From Monarcha castaneiventris obscurior (Eukaryota > Chordata > Aves > Passeriformes > Monarchidae): 64,000 nucleotides of DNA. The position numbers and the translations under genes are program-made. A model generated the notes under the pieces. That model did no database searches and was not told the DNA's origin. It saw only the letters and a list, made by a program, of their open reading frames with translations. Shown here piece by piece: positions 1 through 9,997 of the stretch; positions within the stretch are counted from its first letter, which is position 1; every line of letters starts with the position of its first letter. The DNA is taken from positions 6,026,001-6,090,000 of the forward strand of contig JAMPIT010000379.1 of assembly GCA_026261815.1 (NCBI GenBank). Direction: 5' to 3'.

Positions 1-3000
1 AAATCCCCTCTGAGTGATGAGACAGGCCAGGTACATGTCGTGGGTACCATTAATTAGGGGAAGCACCAGCTTTAAGTCCCATCAGTACCCGTTCCTCACA
101 GAAAGAAGCTGGCAGTGCCCCCATATTCAGGTTTATGCAGTGGCTTCCATTAGAGCTTCATCCTCTTACAAAAGGTCTGGATTTGGCACACCACTAATGA
201 CCTGAGCGGGATGCGTGGGATAAATGTCTTCTGAACAGCACTACGGGAAACTACCCTTACATCATGTTGTAGGTTTTTAAACAAATAACTAATTCCTGTC
301 TTGTGTCTGTATGAAAGAACAATATTGACTGTGCTCAAGTATTTTCAGACTTGATCTGATTTCATAGCTAGGATCGTTTTTGTGTAATGTAAGAGGCTTC
401 ACATAATCACTCTTTTAAATCTACAGCTTATGTTTGACAAGTGGGTCATTGGTTAATGGAAGCAAGTAAATCCAGCTGTTTATCTTTTCAGTAAGATCAT
501 GCACTTTCTGTATGCTCTTGTCTGCTCAGAATGGAGACGTGTACATTTTTAATGGCCCTCCCTCTATTTTAGAGTGGGGGCGTGAGCTTTATATTATATT
601 TCATTTCTTTCCTACATTCAGATAAAATAAAGTCACAGTATTACTTCTGCTGGTATCCCACCTGATCCACAAATTTGTCACAGCAGTTGTGGTACTATTA
701 CTTTAATTACTACTTGTGATTTTTTAAAAAGTTGTTAATTTGACTTCATAAGGAAAATTTACTGTTGTATGTTGCTTAAAAGTTTTCTTGCTTCTTTATT
801 TCTCCCACCAAAGACCCCTGTATTCCTGTATGTTGCTCTCAACAGATGCACCTTCCACTAAAGCAGACCAGCAGTAGCTTTCTCCCAGCTAGCTTTAACT
901 CTTAGCATTTTTTGTGTAATTTGAAATTTCAAGGTTTCAGAAATTGCTATGTAAGCCTTCTGTAGGGTCCCGGCATCTAAATAAAGCACTTGCAGCACTA
1001 GGTTAATAAAGTGCTCAAAGTATTAATGGAAACTTAGTCTAATAGGTCAAGCTCCAAAAGTCCTCTTAGGGAATGTCTGTCAGCAACATAATTTTCGTGA
1101 CACAGTTTTCAAGTATTCTAATTTTTTTTCAATTCAGACTACTAATATGTGTAACATGATTAAAGCTGTCTATGAAAATTATTTTTCTTCTTCATTTGAA
1201 AGCTATTTTATTAATAAAGACAGCATAAACACTAAGAGGATAATGAGCATTGACTTGCCAGGGGAAAGAGTCTGTTTTCCATCAATAAGTGAGAAAACTA
1301 AAATTTTCAGTTCAGTAAGGGTATTGTGTTAAGTAGCAATTAAATTATACTCACAGAACACTTTCTTGCTCCCAAATGCTCTAGTACTTGCAAATAGAAA
1401 CTGTTACTTTAGAAGTGTGTTACAGGTCTAAATTCTTAACACCAAGTTAAAAAGCATGTGTGTAAGAAATTCTCAGAAAGTAAAGAGCAGAATTCCTCAG
1501 ATGCTTGCATTTGGCCAGGAAGGAGCCTGAAATAGCTGAAAGCAAGTCTATTTGTCTATGGGAAGACAAACTTCTGTTTAAAAATGTTGTGTATAATACG
1601 TGTATTTGCTCTAGCCCGAAGAGGAGGCACTCCCTGATTTCTCTGCGAGCTAGAGATCACAAGCAAATCCTTGGCAACCTGGTTTTTCAGAGGCGCTGAG
1701 GTGCCTCGGGGATTTCGGCTCTTTGCTGTGTTAATGGCAGCAATGTGTCACACGAGGTGTGTGAATCCTGGCTGTGATGCAGCCTTTAAATACAGGTGTC
1801 ACTGCTCGGGATGGCTGCGTGTGAAGGTGCATGCAGCTCAGCAGGCAAGCACTGCAGCCCATTCCTCCTGGCCGGGATGAAATGAGGCATAATTAGCTAA
1901 TGACAGTATGTTAGCTGGACAATAAGTGTGCTGGGCACTTGTCTGAGGGAAGGAAACCGATTTGACCCAGGTCCTCTGCAGGTGGCTGAGGAAGGAAAGT
2001 GGAAATTGCCCAAGCCTACAAAGGATTATGCCTGACAAAGGAAGAGTAGGAAAGAATGGGAGAAAGAACAATGGAGAAACCTCAGGCGTGGAAGAAATCC
2101 TGAGATAAAAAGGAGGAGGCACTCATTTAGTTGTAGCAATGGAGAAGAGGGATTGGATTTGCTTAGCTGCAGAGCTGGAAGTACTGAAAAGATTAGAAAG
2201 CAACCTGTGGAAGAAAGGATGGAGATGCACCATAGTGGTGCTGAGGATGAAGCTTGCACAGACTTGTGACAGTGTCTTGAGGAAGCTGGTAATAACAGCA
2301 GGGCCCATTTCTGTGCTTGTAAAATGAGGAAAGCTGACAGAAACCAGTTTTTGTAAAATGCTACAAATGTCCCAGATAAAAAGCAATTATCGAGAAGGGG
2401 GAAGGTTGCATACAAACAGAAAAGCATTCCACTTTCTGTGTAACTTCTTGGCATTTGCTGAGTTGATGGGTAACAAGACACCTTGGCTCTGAAAGGGAAT
2501 GATTTGTAGTGCACTGTAGGGTCCTGAGAAAACTGTATTTTGGAGCAAGGCAATGGGTTCTTGGGCTGGGGTTTGCAATCACAGAAACACTCACTACTGA
2601 ATGACTTGGCAGTGTGATTTTGATCCTGGTCAGGCATGAATGCGTTCTGTATTTCTTTCACATTAGCTAGAGCATGTAATACTGTTTATGTTGGCTTTTT
2701 GCTGGGTGTGGGAGGACAGACACTTAATTAACAGTTTCCTGGGACAAAGTAACCCCTTCAAATCCTGGTTTGTAAAGATCCAGTCTTTGTCAGCTGGTTG
2801 AAACATTCTTGATCCAGTAAAATTTAATAGAGCATCTTCTGGAATCATTACTTTCTTGTGCCAGCCTTCTCCCTTCCTCTTTAGCAGCAGTGAGCATCTT
2901 GGGCAGGTCGGACAGGTCTGTATCAATAGACTGAAATGCCTTCAAAGTGTATTGCTAACATTTTCAGTGTAGAGCAGTAAGAACATACAACAGATATGGA

Positions 3001-4465
3001 GACTCTTCACTCCCACCTGATTTTATCATCTTTTTTACCTTTTTCCAGATACCTTTCCTGAGCCCCAAGAAAGCCAAAGATTCCTCAACAGCTGAAAATA
3101 CATAAATGCTAGACTTAGTCTCTCACATTTCTAAGCCCTTCCTAAGGCTTTTACTATTTATAACTTGTTTTACTGGTTTTGTTTAAGATATGAATGTCTG
3201 AAGCTCTGACTTTCCCAGTTGTGACAGTCAGAAACTGTACTGTGTGGAAACATGAAAATCCCAAATCCTTCTCTTCTAGAACACTAATCTCACTTTCATT
3301 TAATTCAAAGTTTGTCATCCTCTGAAAAAGTGTAGGAATCCAGATTACCTGAATATTTTTGATGTTTTTACTTTGGCTTTCCATAGTCTTTACATCTGAA
3401 CTCTGACAAAACAAGCCTCGAAAACTAGTTAACACCTCAGTGCTAATGGAGGTGGTAATGGTACATCTAGAACAGCTCCTGCCAAAGAATTCCATGTAAA
3501 TGCATGTGAATGAGCCGTGAGTCAGTCTCCAGTCTCAATTCCTTTCAACCAGTATGAAGGACACAGGAATCCTTACTCAAGGCATTTATTGATCACAGCC
3601 TCCATTTACAGGTTTTTAAAAGAGAGCAGCTCCACAAGTTGCGTCTGTAACTCTGCTTTAGCCCAGTGGGTATCACAGAAAACAAATGCAACAGACACTA
3701 AAGAATTCCAAATTTTGGGTTAGTCTGAAGTTAATGGAAGTAAAAATTTCTTCTCTTTGGAACCATTCCTCACTGAAGTATTTCCTGCTCTCACGGGAGC
3801 TTTTTGTTATGTAGAAAGTACTGGATAAAAATGTTCCGGCTATTCGGTGTGAACTTCTTATGTTTTATGTAAGGAATCCTTTGATGTATACTGAAGAATG
3901 CTTCTTTCTAAATAGAAATTTGGGGAGTTTATTCTTTAAAGCAGCTGGATTTAGCTAATAGGATTTAATAAATGTCCACTAAACCAATTTATTAATTTTA
4001 ATCTAAGAATTAATATTAAAAGTACACAACTAGTCTTAAATATCTTATTCAAGGTTTTTTGAAATCCTGTTCCTGTGAATGTAAGCCCTTGTTTTGTAGA
4101 CAGTATTTGAATCTTGAATTAATCTTCTGGTATCTATTTGATTTCTACAGTAACTATATAAAGTAACTGTGGTCTTTCTGAAGGAAAATACCCACAGCCT
4201 GTGGCTCTGCAAGATGTCTCTCTTTAGCAATCTATTCATGCACTAATGGTCAGATTGGATTTGCAGCTCCTAAGACTAAGTTTTCAAGTATGCTTAGCAG
4301 ACAAAGATGCCAAAATTTATTTTACACTTCCTCACAGGCACACAACACTTTTTAAAATGTTAAATGTGAGCTCTGAAATATAAATATGTCTATATATTTA
4401 AAAATAGACTTGAATTACCTCATAGGGATGTGGTCCATGCACATTGTGTAATTGGGACAGCCCTC

Positions 4466-4491
4466 TTTTTTTTTTTTTTTTTTTTTTTTTT
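4466..4491 (+). repeat. Poly-T run (26 T)
   Basis: An uninterrupted run of 26 T bases upstream of the gene. It may be the tail of an old retroposed copy on the minus strand or simple slippage. No recognisable element body was seen next to it. Confidence 0.9.
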
Positions 4492-6499
4492 CCCTCTTTA
4501 TCTGTGTCTCTCCAGGGAAGGCAAATAATCAAGACTTTGCTTAAAGTGGCAACACTAGAATCCCCAAGGGCGGGAAGCTCATTCTTTGTCTACAGGATGT
4601 CTGGAGTGATAAGTAGCTGTTTTAATACAACTCATGCAGTGTTTCTTTGTCCTGACAAAATTATCATTTGCTGTTTGGCATAGTGAGTTTAAGTGCCTAG
4701 AAATACAAGGTATAGATGGAGGTGGGACAATTTATTCAGTGCTGTGTAAACAAATTCTATAAAGTTACGATTTTGAATCTTCACCTGAAGCGATTTGATG
4801 CCACGCTGCTTTCCTTTGGCTTGATCAGTGCTGTTGACAGTATGTCAGCAAAATAGGAAACGTGAGTTCTGCATAACCCCAGTCAGCTTGAAACTTACCA
4901 TGCACCACATCATGTCTGATACATGTTTGCTGTGTTAGTAACACTGCTGTTGCTGATCCCTTAGTGGGTGTTTCTGTGTGATCCCTCATCGCCAGAGGTT
5001 AGACCTGTACTCTAGTTCAGGCTGGCACAAGCCAGTGCTCTCTAAGAGACATTCAGTTGCAGATTCCTCACTTGTACTTCTCGCAGATAACATGCAAATC
5101 TGGATCTCCTAAATCTTCTGTTCCTAATCTACTAAATGCAACTTTAGAAATTAGGCTGATTGTGATGCAACCTAATTAAGTATGCTCATGGTCATACCCA
5201 TCTTACTGCATCTCCTCTTGCTGGGAATGAAGTATGTCAATGTGCCTTAATGAATTGGGACTTCCTTGAACAACCAAGACTTAACAGAGTGACTTCTTTT
5301 AGCTCTTCCAAAACTTTCTTCCTGATTTGCTTTATTCACTTATTTTCAAATTTAAACACTGTTGGCCAACTCCTTCAGGAGAAAGAGCCTGTTTCTGCAT
5401 GGATTTCTGATAAACACAGGCACATGAGTGCTAGAATTAACTGATTTTAATCTACAGTGTGTAAATCTGTGACTTCACAGAATTCTGTTAATCTTTGTTG
5501 CGATAAAAAAAGACTATGAAAATAATTAAATTAGGAAAGCAGGCTACATTGCTCAGGACTGCTGCTTTCCAAAAATTATTGCTACCTTCCAACTGTTTCC
5601 TGAAATCTAGTCACAGGTTTTATTTCCCCAGTGGCAAAAACTGTACTTGTGACAGGTATGTTCATTGAACTCCTCAGAAAAGTGATGCCCATGGCCCAAA
5701 ATAATTATATTTGCATGGTGTTTGCTGCAGTTTGTAGCTGGGCTGTATTCTGAAAAGAGTGCAAGCAACATCACACTGACTCCCTTAGAGCTTGAACATG
5801 AACAGAGGTGTCAGAGATGAGGGATTCTTGCTGGACACTCTAGGGTTAAACGTGTTTTTCTTAGTCTCACTCCCTATTGCTCCCACCACCCCGAAGTTTT
5901 CCAAGCAGTGGGGAATTTCTGCAATCATTAACTGTATTTATAGTTCGGCTATGTCATATGAAATACTCCCTAAAACTCTGTGTGTGCTTTTTTAATCCCC
6001 TTACAAATGTATCGGCAGAAGTCTCTAGCCTGGCCATCACCTCTGCTGTCAAAGGCTCTACATTGATTGCTTCTTATCAGCATTAAAATATTTATAATTT
6101 ATTTCCACATTAACTGCCTAATATGAAATTCTGGCTCGAGTGTGCCTGAGGTCTTTCTAACACTGCATCTTGGGCTTTTAGAGGATTTTACTCTCGGACA
6201 CTATAAATTAGGTTGCATGGCCTTTCTATTGCAGTAAGTGAGACTTAGAGCAAGTAAAGAGAGAGGCACTGAAAACAAAAGCTCTGAAGAGGAAGGAGCA
6301 ACCAGATTTTGGAGAATGATGTTTAGGCCTGTTCTAGTACTTGCTAGTGTTCTCTCTACCTTGTTCAGCATGGCAGAAATCAAAGTACTGGAATGCATTT
6401 GATGTGGTAGGGTGATGCTTTTTGCATCAGCAGTACACGTGGGACTTGTTGTGTGGCTAGCATGGCATGGGAGCAGGTGGTCCTGAGAGCATGTGACAT

Positions 6500-6645
6500 C
6501 TCCATCCTTGGAGATTTTCAAGATTTGGATTGATCAAGATCATGTCAGTAAATGTGACCTGATCTCATATTGGTGATGATCCCGCTCCAAGTGGGAGATT
6601 GGACTGGATGACCTTCATAGGTCCCTTTCAGCCGTTGCCTCTGTG
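6500..6645 (+). mobile_element. CR1 LINE 3'-end fragment
   Basis: The text from CCATCCTTGGAGATTTTCAA through GGACTGGATGACCTTCATAGG and CCCTTTCAGCC follows the usual avian CR1 3' terminal pattern: an ORF2 C-terminal tail followed by the GGACTaGATGA...GGTCCCTTcCA block. It is 5'-truncated, diverged and non-coding. Confidence 0.8.
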
Positions 6646-8987
6646 GTCTCAGTGCTGAAGATCTATTACATCGTGTTTTGTAATTCCACCCTTCCGTGTA
6701 AATTGCTTTCCTGGCTCTGTGCTTTGCTTAGTCTGCACATCACTTGTGAGTACCAGATTTCGGTACTTTCAGCATACCACAGGTGGAGCTTTTCATCAAC
6801 ACCGATGCTGACCTTTCCTTCTTCACATCAGTTCTCTGTTGGTGTGCCTAGTGCATGTAAAAATCTGTAAAGGTAGCACAGATGTACAGACACCTAATAA
6901 CAGCAACAAGTTTCCTCTTTCTTTGAAGCCTATTAGCTTAGAATGATGGAAGTGGGAAGAAGATGCTGGGGGCTTCCAGCACATAAAGATAGGAGTTGTG
7001 CTTGTGGGTCACACAGTGCCCAGAAACAGGGATGTAAGTAGAGGGAATGTCATGCATATGGAATTAATACTGCACCCAGAGCCCCCTGAGCTGTGTTAGA
7101 TCCACTGAAGCACACTGAAATGTGGGCTTTCTGAAAACCAGTACCAGGCTTCTTTTTCCATAAAGGTAAGGTACTGGGCTGAGGCAGCATGTGTTTTTCT
7201 GACCTTGAGTCCTAATGCAGAGGCAAGAAGAGATCTGAAGCAAAGCTGCCATGCTCTCCTCACCTGCACTGCTCTTCTGTACCTTTGTTGGTACATGTTT
7301 TAAACAGTTTTGGAGACTTCAATAAAGAAGCTTCTGTTCTTTGCCACTGGTGAAGAAATAAAAATGTTTTTACAAGTTAGGGTTGCAGAGTGTTTTACTG
7401 CTTGCTGCCTAGCAGAGCAGGTAGGGTTATGTCTGGCAGATAAAGACCTGCTATTATTTTTACATTCTGTCACCACATAGCATTTCTGGCTTCTCCATGT
7501 CCTTGAGTGTTACTAAGATACTTACTAGCCTTTTTAACAGAATATTTTTTGTTGCTTGTTTTGAAAGAGGCTCAAAGGTAACTTCCTCCAATTACCAGAT
7601 GAATGAATCATTTTTCAGTGAAGTGTGCCAATTGCAAATTTCCACAGATTGGTTACTGAAAGATAAGCTTGAGTATATTTGAAAACCTGGCAGAAAGAAT
7701 AAGATCCCCTGTCTGGATGTTCAGAGGACAGTGGCAAATTGGCAGACTAACTTGAGCCTTGTTAGAGATTGCTCTAGAATGTGTGTTAACATATACTTCT
7801 GATTTAAATCCAGGGATATTCACAGCAGTCCAAATGTTGTGCAGTTGGTGCTATTGATTGTATCCACCTTATAAGTTCTCTGTGAATGGTCTTTATTATG
7901 AATATAATCATGTAAACTAAGCTTTCAGTGAAGTGTAATTTCAGTCTGAAAGGTTAGGTAAAGATTAGTTAAAATTTCATTAAGTCACTATCTTTGTGCA
8001 GAAAAAAATCTGAGGTGGAAACCTGATCAAACTCATACTTTAGAACTTCCGAGTTAAAATATCAGCATATGTCTCTGAGAACACACTAGAAATACTCACA
8101 TGGCTTTTTTTTGACCTACCACCTTAAAATTATTTTTAAAAGAGATTTGGATTTGGGGGCATGTATTTTTTAAGATGTTAATAGGTCGGCTCAAATATTT
8201 TGCATCTGACAGCCTTGAGGTCATACAAATCTGTTTAGAGACTGTGCCTATAGCCCCCCTTGTTGGTTTCTGCTTAGAGAAAACAATTTGTAAACAGCTG
8301 GATAGTATGTTTTTCTACTGTGGTAGAAGTGTGGGTTTCGATGCACTATTGGGACATGAGGGTAGATTTTGACCACAGTGAAGTTCAGATCTGCTCCTTA
8401 GGATGACCAGCATTGATCTGTGGTAATGTCAAACTTTGAAGCACATTGCTATTTAGGCAAGGGGAGATATGCAGAAATCATAGAGCTCTACAGAAGGAAA
8501 TGGATTGGGGAAGATGCAAAAAACCTTCTAGAAGAAGGGGAGGAAGCAAGGAGGATTGTGATTGGTGGTGCTGGCAGTGCCAGAAGTTCAGTGCTACTGC
8601 CTTGGCAGGTCTCTTCCCTTCTTGTTTCTGATCCAAGCAAGATTTTAGAGGATATACCATCAAATGTTTTTTTTCTGTGGAAGCCTGAGAGCAGGAGAAT
8701 GCTGGAACTGTGCAATGCAGCTTGACAGATGTCGTGCTGTGCTCTCCAGTGAAGTTGTAAGCAGGGATACAGAGCTCGGTAACTTGAACATCCTGGTGTT
8801 TGGGGTGGAAGTGCAGGCGGACTAGCAGACACAGGAACCGGGAAAAAAAGAGCATAAAATAACTCAGACCTTCGTGTGCTGTTTTATTACTAGGAGTCCA
8901 TGATTTTTTTACATCTTGTCGTTTCGTGCCACTTAATATTTATGCACTTTTAAAAAATAAAGTGTTTGCTATCTGAAACACAAAACA

Positions 8988-9045
8988 CACTCCACGATTC
9001 TTGCGAGCTGCAGCCGCACTCCACGATTCCTGGGAGCTGCCGGCC
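8988..9045 (+). repeat. 29-bp direct tandem duplication at the CpG island edge
   Basis: Two adjacent copies of a 29-base unit beginning CACTCCACGATTC (8988-9016 and 9017-9045). The first 13 bases are identical and the remainder differ at a few positions. It marks the upstream border of the CpG island. An AATAAA hexamer lies just before it at 8956-8961. Confidence 0.8.
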
Positions 9046-9561
9046 GTGCGGGCGGGCTCGGTGCGGTGGGGATGGATGGCCACAGCCCCCGGCACAGCCG
9101 CACCGGGGGAAGATGCTGGGCAGGGCTGGGCGGTGTTCGCTGCGGCGGCTCGGCGCTGTGTAACCGAGCAGCCCGGCGTGGCGGCTCCTTCAAAACAAGG
9201 AGCCTGAGCCCGACAGCTCCGTGGTGTGGGGAAAAGGCGGACGATGCTGAGGTACCGGGGCACGGAGGGTGATGATGAGGCACTGGGCGTCGGGGTCTGG
9301 GCTGGTCTCGTCCGAGCCGGGCTGTCACAGGCGGCGGTGGGCAGGGCACGGCGCGGTGCCCGCGGAGAGGCGGTGTTTCTGTGCCGCCCCCGGGCGCAGG
9401 GACAGGCGCGGGGGCTGCGGGAGCGCCGTGCGGGGCCGGGGCGTGCGCGGGGGTGCCCCGGCGCTTTGTCTGTGCCGGAGCCGGGCGGGGGCCGCGGAAC
9501 AGCTCGGGCCGTGCGGCCGCGGGGGCCGCCCCGCACTGCCGGGGCGAGGGGCTCTTTGTGT

Positions 9562-9582
9562 GGGGGCGCGGGGCGGGGCGGG
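9562..9582 (+). other. Potential G-quadruplex with overlapping GC boxes
   Basis: Four G-tracts of five, four, four and three G separated by loops of three, one and one bases, a canonical quadruplex-forming pattern on the + strand. It includes GGGCGG Sp1-type sites. A second such run, with tracts of four, four, three and three G and one-base loops, lies at 9769-9785. Confidence 0.6.
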
Positions 9583-9584
9583 CC

Positions 9585-9650
9585 CTCGCTGTCCCCTGGC
9601 TGTCCCCTCGCTGTCCCCTGGCTGTCCCCTCGCTGTCCCCTCGCTGTCCC
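9585..9650 (+). repeat. 11-bp tandem repeat, six copies, in the promoter region
   Basis: Six consecutive copies of an 11-base unit, CTCGCTGTCCC or CTGGCTGTCCC, run without interruption. Copies 1, 3, 5 and 6 have C at the third base and copies 2 and 4 have G. It sits about 225 bases upstream of the MAPRE2 start in the CpG island. Likely a small minisatellite, possibly polymorphic in length. Confidence 0.9.
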
Positions 9651-9727
9651 CCCCCGGCTCCCGCGGCCCGCCGCTGCCGTGCCCGGGCGCGGCGCGGCGC
9701 CGGCCGGTTGCCATGGCGAGGGGCGGT

Positions 9728-9733
9728 CACGTG
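9728..9733 (+). promoter_or_regulatory. E-box CACGTG
   Basis: A perfect palindromic CACGTG in the context GGTCACGTGTG, 143 bases upstream of the MAPRE2 start, inside the CpG island. The core suits USF, MYC/MAX or TFEB-type bHLH factors. Occupancy is not known. It also lies within the candidate upstream ORF, so it may be either promoter or transcribed sequence. Confidence 0.55.
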
Positions 9734-9734
9734 T

Positions 9735-9755
9735 GGCGGCGGCGGCGGCGGCGGG
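9735..9755 (+). repeat. GGC/CGG trinucleotide run
   Basis: Seven GGC units upstream of the MAPRE2 start. In the frame of the candidate upstream ORF they read as consecutive CGG arginine codons. Confidence 0.85.
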
Positions 9756-9820
9756 GCTGACGCGCGGCGGGGCGGGGCGGGCGGGCGGCGGAGTCGCGGC
9801 TGCCGCCACCTTCCGCACAC

Positions 9821-9845
9821 CAGCAGCAGCAGCAGCGGCAGCAGC
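9821..9845 (+). repeat. CAG trinucleotide run in probable 5'UTR
   Basis: Five CAG units, one CGG and two more CAG-type units lie 31-55 bases upstream of the MAPRE2 start codon. The run is short and interrupted. Confidence 0.8.
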
Positions 9846-9875
9846 TCGGGGCTCTGCGGAGCGGCGGGAGCGCCA

Positions 9876-9997
9876 ATGCCCGGACCGACCCAAGCCCTGT
9901 CCCCAAATGGCGAGAACAACAACGACATCATCCAGGATAACGGGACCACCATCATCCCCTTCAGGAAGCACACGGTGCGGGGGGAGCGCTCCTACAG
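9876..9997 (+). CDS. MAPRE2: MAPRE2 coding exon 1 (residues 1-40 plus two bases of codon 41)
   Basis: The start ATG at 9876 opens [19 protein letters not shown] and runs to RGERSY, followed by the donor AG|GTACTG at 9998. This is the EB2-specific N-terminal extension ahead of the CH domain, absent from EB1. Codon 41 (Ser) is split AG|T and completed by exon 2. The start was chosen by match to the known EB2 N-terminus. Its context is poor, with C at -3 and C at +4. The reading frame stays open upstream to about 9381 but holds no upstream in-frame ATG. The exon lies inside the CpG island and is preceded by a CAG-rich 5'UTR stretch at about 9821-9845. Confidence 0.96.

Larger units (their letters stand above)
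1..8987. other. Upstream flanking DNA without a supported gene
   Basis: AT-rich sequence with only short open frames that show no recognisable protein family and no exon-like chain. It contains a CR1 fragment (6500-6645), a T26 run (4466-4491) and a purine-rich stretch (about 1980-2240). AATAAA hexamers at 626-631, 980-985 and 1005-1010 could belong to the 3' end of an upstream + strand gene (DTNA lies upstream of MAPRE2 in mammals), but nothing coding was seen to support that. Confidence 0.7.
9713..9760 (+). promoter_or_regulatory. Candidate upstream ORF (15 codons) in the MAPRE2 5' leader
   Basis: An ATG at 9713 sits in the near-perfect start context GCCATGG and opens MARGGHVWRRRRRRG, ending with TGA at 9758-9760. 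The stop is 115 bases before the MAPRE2 ATG, in another frame. The six arginines come from a CGG trinucleotide run. If transcription starts upstream of 9713 this ORF should catch scanning ribosomes and dampen EB2 translation. Whether it is in the mRNA cannot be decided from sequence. Confidence 0.4.

Noticed and set aside
8420..8725. A 101-codon + strand frame before the CpG island.
   Set aside because: No recognised domain and no exon partners. It is probably chance.
9381..9875. In-frame N-terminal extension of MAPRE2 upstream of Met1.
   Set aside because: The frame is open, but its upstream start would be GTG. There is no in-frame ATG, the composition is GC-driven, and the known EB2 N-terminus starts at 9876.
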